Source: a virus
Length of the DNA stretch: 45,325 bases
Virus record (IMG/VR): IMGVR_UViG_3300037089_000228
Location: 1 to 45,325 of that record
Reading direction: 5' to 3' (one strand)
Both the position numbers and the translations under genes were made by a program. This document shows positions 23,987 through 31,249 of this stretch, piece after piece (within the stretch, counting starts at the first letter, position 1; each line of letters opens with the position of its first letter). The notes beneath the pieces are model-generated. The model saw only the letters and a list, made by a program, of their open reading frames with translations. It searched no databases and was not told the DNA's origin.

Positions 23987-25801
23987 TTACTGGTTGCCTG
24001 CCTTGGGAAATTGCTCCATCACGGCGTCCTGCATCCCCTGCGGGGCGCGCCCGATGTCCTTGCCTGCCTTGGCGGCCATCTGGGCCATTTCGAGGGCACG
24101 CTGCTCGGCAATCTGCTTGGCCCGCTGCTGGCGGATGGCGTCCCGCGACTTCGTGGACCGGAAATACTTTTCCCTCAGTCCAAAGTCGCGCCCGGTGCCC
24201 CGCGACAGCTCATCCGTTTCAAAATTGTCCAGCACATCCCGCGGGGTGTTGGCGGTCAGCTTGGCCAGCGGTTGCAGGACCGAGAGCGTCTTCTCGACCG
24301 CCGCGTTCTTGATCTCGTTCATGGCAAGCGTCACGCGGCTCTTGATGAGAATCTTGGGCACAGCCAGCTCGGGCGCGGCCTGCGGATCGTTGCCGGGGCG
24401 AACCATCAGCGACAGCGGGGCCTTGGGCAACCGCCCGGCGCGCAGCATGATGCCGAGGCAGCGGGGGATCAGCAGGTTGATGACCTCGGTGCGGTACTGG
24501 TCGAAGGTGCCGGTGAACTGGTCCAGCTTTTCCCCGACCCGCTGCGCGACCTCCGTGGCCGTCATGTCCTTTTCCAGCAGCATCCCGAGCGCCTTGAACA
24601 CGTCCACGAAAAAGGCGTCGTTGATGGCCTGCTCCTTGCGCTTGATGATCTCGACAATCTCCAGCGTCTCGCCCTTGGTGCCCCATTCCTGCGGCAGGCG
24701 GTTGTGTTCCATGTCCTCGCCCTTGACGACGGTGACGGAGCCGGGGGCGTACTCCACCTCGCCCGTCTGGGAGTCGGGCACGAAGAGGCGCGGGAACGCC
24801 TTTTGCTCCACGAGCGCGTCGTAGGACTCGACGACGTAGTTGAGCTGGCGGGCGTCGGTCAGGGTCTCGAAGGCCGGCGAATAACCGTAGGGCTGGTCGT
24901 CGCTTCCCCATGAGTCCCAGCGCAGGCAGAAATAGGGCATCTCCTCATAGCCTCCCAGCGCGACGATCTCCTTCGTGTCGTCGTCCTGATAGACCGAGGC
25001 GAAGGCCATGCGCGAGGCGCCCACCCCGCCGTCGTCGGGCATGGTGCCGCCCAGCTCCTTGAAGTCCTCCATCGGCAGGACGTGGTGGACGTAGGTGGCC
25101 TTCTGGTCATACTTCTCGGCAGCGATCAAATCCTGCTGCTTCGAGGGCAGGTTCTTCTTTCCCCACCGCTGCGCGGCCTGCCGCAGTGAGAGCTTGAACC
25201 AGCGGTCCACCGTGTCCACGATCTTCTGGTCGTTCTCCGCGATGGTGAAGGTGCCGACCTTGAACTGCTCGAAATGGAACGTGCTCGTCTTGCCCTCGCC
25301 GCAGTACATGAGCGCGGTGCCGAAGATGCAGGCCCCCTTGTTGAAGGGCTGCACGACGGAATAGAAACGGCTGGCCTGCAACTCCTCCGTCAACTGCTCG
25401 GCCACCTCGGCACACCAGCGCGTGGCGTCGTCCATGCCGTCCGCGTCCACCGGGTTCCCCTGCGGCTCGGCGAGGCGGGCAAGGCGCGGGTTGCGGGCAG
25501 CCGGGCTCGAGGCCATGAGGTTGGGCGGCGGGGCCAGTCCCAGCCAATTTTCGGTCGCGGGCGTGACCCAGTTGCGCACGCCAATCGCGCAAGTCGAGGC
25601 GGCGCGGATCGGCTGCGTGTCGTAAATCTGCTGCGTCCAGTCGAGCGAGCCCTCGGTGCGCTGCGTGTTGATGTCGGAGGACTGCGGGAAGAAGTACTGA
25701 GAAATCGTCTGCCACTGCGCGTCGAATTTTGCCTGCCGGTCGGACTGGCGCGCCGCGGCGATCTTGTGCAGCTTCTTGCCGATGTCCTCGAAACCGGTCA
25801 T
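23987..25801 (-). CDS. Portal (head-to-tail connecting) protein
   Basis: 604 residues; ATG 25801 overlaps the upstream stop as ATGA. It belongs to the head-to-tail connecting protein family of podoviruses. The start carries a helical DAQWQTISQYFFPQ segment (about 28-41) and the family-typical IYDTQPIRAASTCAIGVRNW (about 59-78) with TPATENWLGL. HFEQFKVGTFTIAENDQKIV and DRWFKLSLRQAAQRWGKK (near 190-225) are also usual. The later ALVEQKAFPRLFVPD, PQEWGTKGETLEI and KRKEQAINDAFFVDVFKALG complete the stem/wing region. It forms the dodecameric DNA entry ring at one capsid vertex and docks TerL. Length and order (TerL, small genes, portal) are as expected. Confidence 0.9.
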   Translation of the reverse strand: MTGFEDIGKKLHKIAAARQSDRQAKFDAQWQTISQYFFPQSSDINTQRTEGSLDWTQQIYDTQPIRAASTCAIGVRNWVTPATENWLGLAPPPNLMASSPAARNPRLARLAEPQGNPVDADGMDDATRWCAEVAEQLTEELQASRFYSVVQPFNKGACIFGTALMYCGEGKTSTFHFEQFKVGTFTIAENDQKIVDTVDRWFKLSLRQAAQRWGKKNLPSKQQDLIAAEKYDQKATYVHHVLPMEDFKELGGTMPDDGGVGASRMAFASVYQDDDTKEIVALGGYEEMPYFCLRWDSWGSDDQPYGYSPAFETLTDARQLNYVVESYDALVEQKAFPRLFVPDSQTGEVEYAPGSVTVVKGEDMEHNRLPQEWGTKGETLEIVEIIKRKEQAINDAFFVDVFKALGMLLEKDMTATEVAQRVGEKLDQFTGTFDQYRTEVINLLIPRCLGIMLRAGRLPKAPLSLMVRPGNDPQAAPELAVPKILIKSRVTLAMNEIKNAAVEKTLSVLQPLAKLTANTPRDVLDNFETDELSRGTGRDFGLREKYFRSTKSRDAIRQQRAKQIAEQRALEMAQMAAKAGKDIGRAPQGMQDAVMEQFPKAGNQ

Positions 25802-26109
25802 GGCGTGACCCAACTTTGCGCCAGCGCCTTGGCGCGGGCCTTGATGATGCGTACGCAGAAGACGGCCACCAGCTCGTCAAGCGAGTGGACCTGCTCGATC
25901 TGGTACTTGCGCAGGTGCTTGTGGTTCATCGCCTGCACCTTGAGCAGCATTTCCTCCAGCACCTTGAACTCGTGGGGGTCGAGCGGTCGGCCCAGCGCAC
26001 GAGTGCATTCGTCTAGGTGCTGCTGCGTCACGATGGGCGACATAGCCGTCTCGGGCGGGAGGGGCTGGTCGGGATGCCAGCCGGGGGCGGGTTCGCGCAG
26101 GTCGATCAT
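25798..26109 (-). CDS. Small hypothetical protein before portal
   Basis: 103 residues. A Pro-rich start (DLREPAPGWHPDQPLPPETA) is followed by helical segments (LDPHEFKVLEEMLLKVQAMN, LDELVAVFCVRIIKARAKAL). No domain recognised. ATGA-coupled to the portal gene. A 3-base gap separates it from the upstream 99-residue gene. Confidence 0.7.
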   Translation of the reverse strand: MIDLREPAPGWHPDQPLPPETAMSPIVTQQHLDECTRALGRPLDPHEFKVLEEMLLKVQAMNHKHLRKYQIEQVHSLDELVAVFCVRIIKARAKALAQSWVTP

Positions 26110-26112
26110 GGG

Positions 26113-26412
26113 TCATCCGGTCTTGGTTGGGCCGCCGGACACGCTGGGCGCGGTGGCCCCAGTCGTGCCGCTGGGGATGGTGGGTGTCCACCCGCCGGTG
26201 GCCCCGGCATAGATGGTCGAGGAAAGTGACTTGCGCCGGAGCTGCTGGCGGATCAAGTTCTGCTGCACGTCCACGACGGCGCTGGCATCGGGCGAGACGG
26301 GGGGCGTGGCGGGCGTGACCGCTGGCACGGCGGCGGCAGTGCCCCCACCTTCGCCCCCGAAGCAGTAGCGCGTATGCCTAAGAAACGGTTCGAAGGTGCT
26401 GCGGATGTTCAT
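26113..26412 (-). CDS. Small virion-type protein with Ser-Thr-Ile-Gly tail motif
   Basis: 99 residues from ATG 26412. The middle is Ala/Pro/Gly-rich, then QQNLIRQQLRRKSLSSTIYA followed by GATGG. Many podoviruses encode, near the portal, a small protein ending with a basic helix and 'R.STILTG..G'; this fits the pattern loosely. The start overlaps the upstream gene by 35 bases. Function unknown. Confidence 0.6.
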   Translation of the reverse strand: MNIRSTFEPFLRHTRYCFGGEGGGTAAAVPAVTPATPPVSPDASAVVDVQQNLIRQQLRRKSLSSTIYAGATGGWTPTIPSGTTGATAPSVSGGPTKTG

Positions 26413-26779
26413 CAGCAATAAAGGGCGGAGTATGCCTCTTTAGCATTTCCGTCAAGTAAAAGCGGAGTTCGCGCCGATCTCCCGCCAGCCGCTCAAAGCA
26501 CATCCACGGAAGTTCCCACGGCATGATCGACCACGCCTTGCTCATGTTTCCGGCCAGCGCGTGAACATACCAGCAGTCGCTTTCCTCCTTGGTAAAGAGC
26601 CGGGTCGGCTCGGTAATTTCATCAGCCGGGGCACTCCGCCGAACGTGTCGTCCCATGCAAAAGAAGTCGGGGGTGATGAAGACAAAGCCGTGCTTGCTGT
26701 GCCAGTCGAGGTAGGTCGTGAACCCGCACGCCTGCGGGTGCTGCGTGTACTTTTCGACCATGATTTCATAGGGGCTCAT
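26378..26779 (-). CDS. Hypothetical protein downstream of TerL
   Basis: 133 residues, aromatic- and His-rich: TTYLDWHSKHGFVFITPDFF (21-40), CMGRHVRR (41-48), ESDCWYVHALAGNMSKAWSI (66-85), MPWELPWMCFERLAG. Typical of a family of unknown phage proteins (DUF-type), possibly related to GNAT-like small proteins, but not firmly matched. The start is ATGA-coupled to the 59-residue gene. Confidence 0.65.
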   Translation of the reverse strand: MSPYEIMVEKYTQHPQACGFTTYLDWHSKHGFVFITPDFFCMGRHVRRSAPADEITEPTRLFTKEESDCWYVHALAGNMSKAWSIMPWELPWMCFERLAGDRRELRFYLTEMLKRHTPPFIADEHPQHLRTVS

Positions 26780-26955
26780 CGCTTGCCTTGGATAACGGCT
26801 TGAATCTCCCTAAACTCCTTTTCGCTTATCTGTGGAACGTCCTTGAGAAGTTCTTTCAGACCTTGAACCAAGGCCTGATTTCTCTTTGGATTCCAACAGT
26901 TCAGGTAGGCCGCCTCTATCTCTTCGTCGGTGTAGTTTGGTGTTTTGTCATTCAT
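26776..26955 (-). CDS. 59-residue gene coupled to TerL
   Basis: The frame MNDKTPNYTDEEIEAAYLNC continues for 59 residues to QAVIQGKR. The ATG (26955) overlaps the TerL stop as ATGA, and its own stop overlaps the next ATG as ATGA, so both ends are fixed by coupling. Acidic and helical, with an EKEFREIQAVIQ C-terminal helix. Function unknown. Confidence 0.7.
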   Translation of the reverse strand: MNDKTPNYTDEEIEAAYLNCWNPKRNQALVQGLKELLKDVPQISEKEFREIQAVIQGKR

Positions 26956-28361
26956 CGGTTGACCCTGATCCGGTTGTACCCGTCCCCGTAGTATTGCTTG
27001 CGCTGCCGGCTCACCTTGATCCGCGCCGGCCCGCCGGGCGAGGTGGCAATCTCGCTGTGCCCCTCCAGCATCCCCTGCGAGTACGCCTCCGCGAAGGTCC
27101 GCAGGGCGTCCGCCAAATGGCTGTACTGGTCATGCACGGGCACGTCGGTGATGAGTCCCGTCGAGGCTTCCTCCTTTTTCGAGTAATAGTCAAGCGCGTC
27201 GATGCCGCTGGGCATCTTCAGGTCGCCCAGCATCCACGTGCCGGAGCACCCCTCGCTATTGATGTACACCCGCGGCAGCAAAGCCCGCATCTGGTCAATC
27301 GAGCGCCAGATGTCCATCGTCCGCGCCACCGTCCGCGTCCGGTCCAGCCCCGCCTCCTTCAGGTAGTCCTGCGTCGTCTTGCCCACCTGGTTGCGCTGCT
27401 TCGCGTCGTGCGGCAGGTAGTTCTGGGCCACGCGCAGGTGGTACTTGTCCTCCCACTCCCGCACCTTCGCCGCGTAATACGCCGGCGTCTCCCCGGTGCG
27501 GCTGAAACTCTCCAAGAGCAGGATGTCGCGCTGCACCAGCTGCACCAGCCACACCGCCCAGTCGTCGCCGCGGTCGCTGTGCCCGATGTCCCAGAAGGTG
27601 TAGAGCGGGGCCTGCGTGTCCGCCAGGACCAGCTTCAGCCGCCCCTGCCGCCGCAGGTCGTCCATCTGCTTCCCGTAAATCGCGTTCGCAATCGAGGCGT
27701 TCACGTCCAGCTCCCACTGCATCAGGTAGGCCGCCTCCCCCATCATCGAGCGCTGCCTCGCCAGCTCCTCCGGCGAATAAATCCCGCTCTCGCTCGCCCG
27801 CAGGTACATCGTGAATATCCCCGGCTTGCCCACGCTGTGCTGGTACCGGTCAAACAGGTTGTGCCGCCCCGTCAGGTACCCCGAATACACCACAAACCCC
27901 TTGTGCGCCGCCAGCGCCGGGGCCAAATCAATCGAGGTGCCCGGCGGAATCTCGTCCGCCTCGTCAAAGTACACCCCGTCCAATGCCTGTCCCACCCCCC
28001 GCGAAGTGTCCGACCCGTACAGCGTGAACCGCCCCGCATTGGGGTATTCTATCGCCAGCTCGCTCTCAATCACCCGGTGCCCCGGTATCGGCTCCGAAAA
28101 GTGCTTCAGCCGCTCCCACGCAATCTCCTTCGCCCTCACCCGCGTCGGGTAGAACCACGCATATCGCGGAGGCGGATCACGCCGCCCGTTCGCGCAGCAC
28201 CGCCACTGCCCGTCATTGCAGATGGCAATGGTCTTCCCGGCCTGCCGGTGGCAGATGACCACCGACTCGTTCTCAACTCTTCGATGAAACGGGAGAAACG
28301 CAGGTCGGGGGGTGTACGGGATCCGGCACTCGGCAACTCTCGGGACGGGTTCATTGCTCAT
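26952..28361 (-). CDS. terL: Terminase large subunit
   Basis: 469 residues. ATPase: Walker A-like HRQAGKT (38-44), and Walker B GVYFDEADE (129-137) with the catalytic Glu; GYLTGRHNLFDRYQH resembles motif III (SAT/coupling region). Nuclease: YTFWDIGHSDRGDDWAVW (254-271) supplies the first acidic residue (Asp258), and HDQYSHLADALRTF near 436-449 the last. The enzyme translocates DNA into the prohead through the portal and cuts concatemers. ATGA overlaps couple it to the 61-residue gene before it and the 59-residue gene after it. Its codons are unusually rich in C at third positions compared with the small early genes. Confidence 0.95.
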   Translation of the reverse strand: MSNEPVPRVAECRIPYTPRPAFLPFHRRVENESVVICHRQAGKTIAICNDGQWRCCANGRRDPPPRYAWFYPTRVRAKEIAWERLKHFSEPIPGHRVIESELAIEYPNAGRFTLYGSDTSRGVGQALDGVYFDEADEIPPGTSIDLAPALAAHKGFVVYSGYLTGRHNLFDRYQHSVGKPGIFTMYLRASESGIYSPEELARQRSMMGEAAYLMQWELDVNASIANAIYGKQMDDLRRQGRLKLVLADTQAPLYTFWDIGHSDRGDDWAVWLVQLVQRDILLLESFSRTGETPAYYAAKVREWEDKYHLRVAQNYLPHDAKQRNQVGKTTQDYLKEAGLDRTRTVARTMDIWRSIDQMRALLPRVYINSEGCSGTWMLGDLKMPSGIDALDYYSKKEEASTGLITDVPVHDQYSHLADALRTFAEAYSQGMLEGHSEIATSPGGPARIKVSRQRKQYYGDGYNRIRVNR

Positions 28362-28543
28362 GACTCATCCAGCCCCACGGCACGGCGAAGACTTTGCCAG
28401 CGAGGAGAGTCCAATAACTTTTCCTGTTCCCATGGATCAAACATGGACTCACATTGTTTTACCAGCTCCGCGATCTCCTCCCGCTGGGTGACGCGACCAG
28501 CTTTAAAGCGCGGACGGGTCTCTGTCTTGGTTTTCGTTTTCAT
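28358..28543 (-). CDS. 61-residue gene before TerL
   Basis: Basic Lys/Thr start (MKTKTKTETRPRFKAGR) then an acidic helix (QREEIAELVKQCESMFDPWE) and RWQSLRRAVGLDES. ATGA-coupled to TerL. Size and place would suit a TerS-like or TerL regulatory protein, but no HTH is obvious. The 203-base region upstream has repeated motifs. Confidence 0.65.
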   Translation of the reverse strand: MKTKTKTETRPRFKAGRVTQREEIAELVKQCESMFDPWEQEKLLDSPRWQSLRRAVGLDES

Positions 28544-28746
28544 CGGGGTCAGGGGTTAAGCTAACTTTCACTAATCTGAAATTGCCTCCCTCACCCCAAA
28601 ACCAAAAACCACTTTCTCTGGACTGTCAAGAAAGGGTGGTCGTCCGCGCATTTCGCGCAAAAGGGGTGGTGGGAGGTGGCCTTCACGAAAGGGTGGTCCA
28701 GGAGTCACTTTGGGGATGTACCCACAATAATCAATATGTCTAATGT
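28544..28746 (-). promoter_or_regulatory. Upstream region of the TerL operon with three repeated motifs
   Basis: 203 bases without a gene. On the minus strand ACCACCC followed by C/T-rich bases occurs three times (28697-28691, 28670-28664, 28640-28634). The outer two are GACCACCCTTTC (28698-28687 and 28641-28630). The last copy abuts TTGACA (28629-28624), a perfect -35 hexamer, without an obvious -10. Spacings are 27 and 30 bases. It may be a promoter with activator sites or a packaging (pac) site beside the terminase genes. A short tandem TGTCTAA repeat lies at about 28737-28750. Confidence 0.5.
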
Positions 28747-29097
28747 CTAAGCAAGTGGCTGACTATCAACACTTGGCTTTGCATTGTCTGCGCTTATTGC
28801 GACTGGAGGCGTTACAATCGCAGGGATGAGCGCAGGAGGCGCTGCACCTTCCCACGTGAACTTGAGCACAGCCGGCCCGCCGTCTGCGCCTGTGATGGCT
28901 TGCGCTGGCTTGCCGTAGGCACGATCCATGACGGCCTGTGCTGCGCTGATAAGCGCCTGCTCACCCGTTCCTTTTGAAGCCAGCAGACCTTTCAGCCTGC
29001 GCAGGGCAAGCGGTGTGATCTTGCGCGCAGCAAGTTGCAAGCCCTTCAATTCTTTGGGCCGACCGCCAGGGTTGCCTGATTTGCCTTTTTGAAACAT
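28747..29097 (-). CDS. DUF5681-type protein, TerS-position
   Basis: 116 residues. The beginning FQKGKSGNPGGRPKELKGLQ is the DUF5681 signature (KGxSGNPxGRPK), known from phage and prophage proteins next to terminase genes. A helical stretch (ITPLALRRLKGLLASKGTGE, then ALISAAQAVMDRAYGKPAQA) follows, which is the usual continuation ('A...lldRayGkp.q'). The end is Pro/Ala-rich. It is likely a DNA-binding packaging protein, a candidate small terminase subunit. It is separated from TerL by the repeated-motif region and one small gene. Confidence 0.8.
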   Translation of the reverse strand: MFQKGKSGNPGGRPKELKGLQLAARKITPLALRRLKGLLASKGTGEQALISAAQAVMDRAYGKPAQAITGADGGPAVLKFTWEGAAPPALIPAIVTPPVAISADNAKPSVDSQPLA

Positions 29098-29137
29098 CAG
29101 CGGACTTGTTGTGAGCGTCAGACCTGCTACAAAGACC

Positions 29138-29154
29138 GCTTGCGTTTTGCAAGC
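29138..29154. promoter_or_regulatory. Perfect inverted repeat GCTTGC-N5-GCAAGC
   Basis: Six-base arms around GTTTT, in the 106-base gap between the 66-residue gene and the DUF5681 gene. No T-run follows on either strand, so a binding site or processing hairpin is more likely than a terminator. Confidence 0.4.
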
Positions 29155-29203
29155 AAATCTGATATGGAAGTTCTATCGAAGAGGACAGTGAAGCTCGAGA
29201 TGA

Positions 29204-29401
29204 TCACTGTTGGAATCTGTCCCAGTCAAACCTGCGCCACTCACGAATGAGCCTGGCCTCGCGCTGGAGCTGGGATTGGGGCAAGGACAGGTCAGTCAGG
29301 TCAACGGCAGTTGGGCCGATGAAAACACAGTTATCGCATGGCCGTGGCTCACCATGGTTCACGGTCAGGACTTGGCTGCGGAGTAGCTCGGCAAAGCTCA
29401 T
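29204..29401 (-). CDS. Small hypothetical protein with Cys pair
   Basis: 65 residues from ATG 29401; a GTG at 29407, overlapping the upstream stop as GTGA, is the alternative. MSFAELLRSQVLTVNHGEPR is followed by a CDNC pair and a helical Arg/Trp-rich end (REARLIREWRRFDWDRFQQ). A single CxxC is not enough for a zinc finger call. Function unknown. Confidence 0.6.
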   Translation of the reverse strand: MSFAELLRSQVLTVNHGEPRPCDNCVFIGPTAVDLTDLSLPQSQLQREARLIREWRRFDWDRFQQ

Positions 29402-29403
29402 GT

Positions 29404-29700
29404 TCACCAGGGCTCAGCTCCGACATACGCAAGGGTGGAGCTGCCAGAGATGACATACACGTCAGACTGTTGGGTAGGCTTGGTCACGGTCTGGCCGGGA
29501 TTAAGCGGAGTATAGACGGGATCGGATTCGGGGGCAACGGCAGTCCCGTTTGAAGTGGTGAGGGTCGAGGCCGCACCCATGGCCACGACTTGGTAAAAGA
29601 GTGTGCCAGCTCCGAGGTTGATAAGGGTGAGCTGCCGGGTGGGGAATTGGGTTGTCAGGGCCTTGACCGCAGTAGTGCCAACTGTGAGGACGTTGCGCAT
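29404..29700 (-). CDS. First gene of the leftward block: small beta-rich protein
   Basis: 98 residues from ATG 29700 (MRNVLTVGTTAVKALTTQFP); a TTG start at 29790 would add 30 residues of poor quality. Thr/Val/Leu-rich strands such as RQLTLINLGAGTLFYQVVAM and SDVYVISGSSTLAYVG resemble small phage head-surface proteins ('l.N.g..tiyyg...v.p..g..l.pG......'). Probably a virion-surface or decoration-type protein. Followed by the 65-residue gene with stop/start overlap. Confidence 0.65.
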   Translation of the reverse strand: MRNVLTVGTTAVKALTTQFPTRQLTLINLGAGTLFYQVVAMGAASTLTTSNGTAVAPESDPVYTPLNPGQTVTKPTQQSDVYVISGSSTLAYVGAEPW

Positions 29701-29903
29701 GAGATTATTTGCCGGGTGGCTTGGGATGGAGGATGTCGTCGAGAGTTTTGTCCATGCTGAATCGCATAGGCTGGGGGTGGGGAAAGTCAAGCCATTACAA
29801 AATGAGTTGAGGATTTTGCTTTCATTGGGGCTGGTGCGGGTGTACCTTCGCTCTCGTCAGGATGAGTTGGAGTTCAGTATAACCCGTAAAACAAAGGATG
29901 AAC
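29701..29903. promoter_or_regulatory. Divergent intergenic control region
   Basis: About 200 bases separate the leftward structural block from the rightward early genes. Leftward: TTGACT (29790-29785), 16 bases, TATGCG (29768-29763) is a moderate sigma70-like candidate. Rightward: TATAAC at 29878-29883 could be a -10, with a poor -35. Neither is strong. A 16-codon frame (29755-29705 leftward) is also open but has no ribosome site. Confidence 0.4.
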
Positions 29904-30092
29904 ATGAATCCCATAGCTGTTAACGCCTCTGAAGTGCGCGAGTGTGCGCTGAACTTCGCGGCTTCTCTCAATCGACCGCCCGCAAAGCGTGATTACATGC
30001 GGGCCGCTCGGATTATTCTTGCGCGTGCCGGGGCATCTGATGCCAGCGCAATCCGTATTTCGTCATTAGCTGCGCAGGCAGCAGGCCGCTAA
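29904..30092 (+). CDS. First rightward gene, 62-residue hypothetical
   Basis: The second of two near ATGs is chosen because AAAGGA lies five bases before it; the first (29898) would leave no spacing. Ala/Arg-rich helical protein (NFAASLNRPPAKRDYMRAAR, then ARAGASDASAIRISSLAAQA). No domain. Head of the first early group. Confidence 0.6.
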   Translation: MNPIAVNASEVRECALNFAASLNRPPAKRDYMRAARIILARAGASDASAIRISSLAAQAAGR

Positions 30093-30110
30093 CCCCCAAC
30101 TTCCCCGCCC

Positions 30111-30397
30111 ATGAGCACACAAGACAGCCCGCACACACTCCGACACCGTGGAGAATAGACCCCGAGATTGGCAATTATGTAATTACCGACAATGGGAAGG
30201 GCATTGCTGCCTGTCCGGCGCCGTTATCCGACGACAATGCGGCCTTCATCGTCCGCGCCTGCAACGCGCATGCGGGTCTGGTGGCCGTGCTCGAGCAAAT
30301 CCTTAGAGAGTGTGACGATTGCTGTAATCAATACCACATCAGTCCGCACGCTTACAACCAAGCCCGCGCCGCGCTGGGGTCGGCCAGGCAGGCCTAA
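30111..30397 (+). pseudogene. Frameshifted small phage gene (HTPTPWR-type)
   Basis: ATG 30111 opens MSTQDSPHT, but that frame stops after 15 codons. In the -1 frame, without a start of its own, TPTPWRIDPEIGNYVITDNG is followed by a continuous protein with NAAFIVRACNAHAGLVAVLE and HISPHAYNQARAALGSARQA, ending at TAA 30395-30397. The composite has the common start of a phage family ('HTPxPW') and its common end ('N..li.rAvNaH..Lv..le'). The shift falls in the CA-repeat at about 30129-30137. It may be a sequencing or assembly slip, a real mutation, or programmed -1 shifting; 94-95 residues if joined. Confidence 0.7.
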
Positions 30398-30515
30398 CCT
30401 TTACCGGCCTCATCCCCGGTCGCCGGTCTGGAAAGCCGCAAGGTGAGTACGGGCCGGCGTGAGGGATGGGCGGATTCAGCAAACACAACGCAACAAAAGA
30501 ACATTGGAGGATGAG

Positions 30516-30776
30516 ATGAAGCTCAATAACGCCATTAGCGCCCTTGCCCGCAAGGGTTATCAAATGCTAGAAGTCAGTACTACGGAAGCCGTCTACAATC
30601 GCCACTTTGAGGGCAAGATTAACAATTACCGCATTGTGATCTGGAGTCAGGGTGAGGATGTTTCCACGATGCGCGTCATTCCTGCCAATGACCACGACGA
30701 CACACAAAGCGATTACTGCGCCGGCAGCTTTGCCGACACGATTCCGCAACTGCTCCGCTTCGCCCAAGTATTTTAA
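30516..30776 (+). CDS. Hypothetical protein, 86 residues
   Basis: ATG 30516 preceded by TTGGAGGA at good spacing; the longer frame upstream lacks this. NNAISALARKGYQMLEVSTT, then NNYRIVIWSQGEDVSTMRVI and CAGSFADTIPQLLRFAQVF. Alpha/beta mixture; resembles small unnamed phage proteins with a 'Y.v.w...g..v..i.v........D...d...g.f...i..al' pattern. No function inferred. Confidence 0.75.
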   Translation: MKLNNAISALARKGYQMLEVSTTEAVYNRHFEGKINNYRIVIWSQGEDVSTMRVIPANDHDDTQSDYCAGSFADTIPQLLRFAQVF

Positions 30777-30779
30777 GCC

Positions 30780-30962
30780 ATGAAAAACCACGCACTAAAA
30801 ATGAAACGCCAAATGGTCAAAGCCGTGCTGTTGAATGAGCTTGAGGAAGTCAACCGCACCTTGGATGGTTGTACTGCTGGAGAAGTTCTAACTGACGTGG
30901 AGAAGCTACAATTCTCCACCGCCTTCGCCGCATTGGCAAAACTAGTGATGAGGCTACCATGA
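30780..30962 (+). CDS. 60-residue hypothetical protein
   Basis: MKNHALKMKRQMVKAVLLNE then a helical, mildly acidic rest. ATG three bases after the previous stop; its stop overlaps the next start as ATGA. No domain. Confidence 0.6.
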   Translation: MKNHALKMKRQMVKAVLLNELEEVNRTLDGCTAGEVLTDVEKLQFSTAFAALAKLVMRLP

Positions 30963-31201
30963 GACCGATGCGCTCACTGAAAGAAATCGAAGATAGGCTC
31001 ATCATGTTAAAATCGGATGAGCGGTTACAGGGTCCCCCTGCACAAGTACAAATTAACCCGCCGCTGGCTTTGGTACAAACCGATTTGGAGGCGTCTATTC
31101 ATGCGTTGGAATGGGTGCTCAAAAAAGACTTCTCTCGGTTCCCTCGGTTCCCCTTAAAGAAGAAAAGGCATGAGGAAACGTTGGATGAAGCCCTAGCCTA
31201 G
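30959..31201 (+). CDS. 80-residue hypothetical protein, last of first early group
   Basis: Helical with a basic C-terminal part (KKDFSRFPRFPLKKKRHEET). ATGA-coupled to the preceding gene and followed after 19 bases by a strong terminator. No domain. Confidence 0.6.
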   Translation: MRPMRSLKEIEDRLIMLKSDERLQGPPAQVQINPPLALVQTDLEASIHALEWVLKKDFSRFPRFPLKKKRHEETLDEALA

Positions 31202-31220
31202 CCCTACCCATCCCCCTCTT

Positions 31221-31249
31221 GCCGTGGCCCGACCCGCCACGGCTTTTTT
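31221..31249 (+). terminator. Strong intrinsic terminator of the first early group
   Basis: GCCGTGGC (31221-31228), 7-base loop, GCCACGGC (31236-31243), then TTTTTT (31244-31249). A perfect eight-pair GC-rich stem followed directly by six Ts on the plus strand. It stands exactly where the rightward group meets the end of the leftward replication-like gene, whose stop codon lies in the T-run. Confidence 0.9.

Noticed and set aside
29705-29755. 16-codon leader MDKTLDDILHPKPPGK before 29700
   Set aside because: No ribosome site, and it would start at the expected transcription start of the promoter candidate.
30192-30446. 84-residue frame MGRALLPVRRRYPTTMRPSS
   Set aside because: It is a shadow of the shifted gene 30111-30397, which has the recognisable family pattern in another frame.
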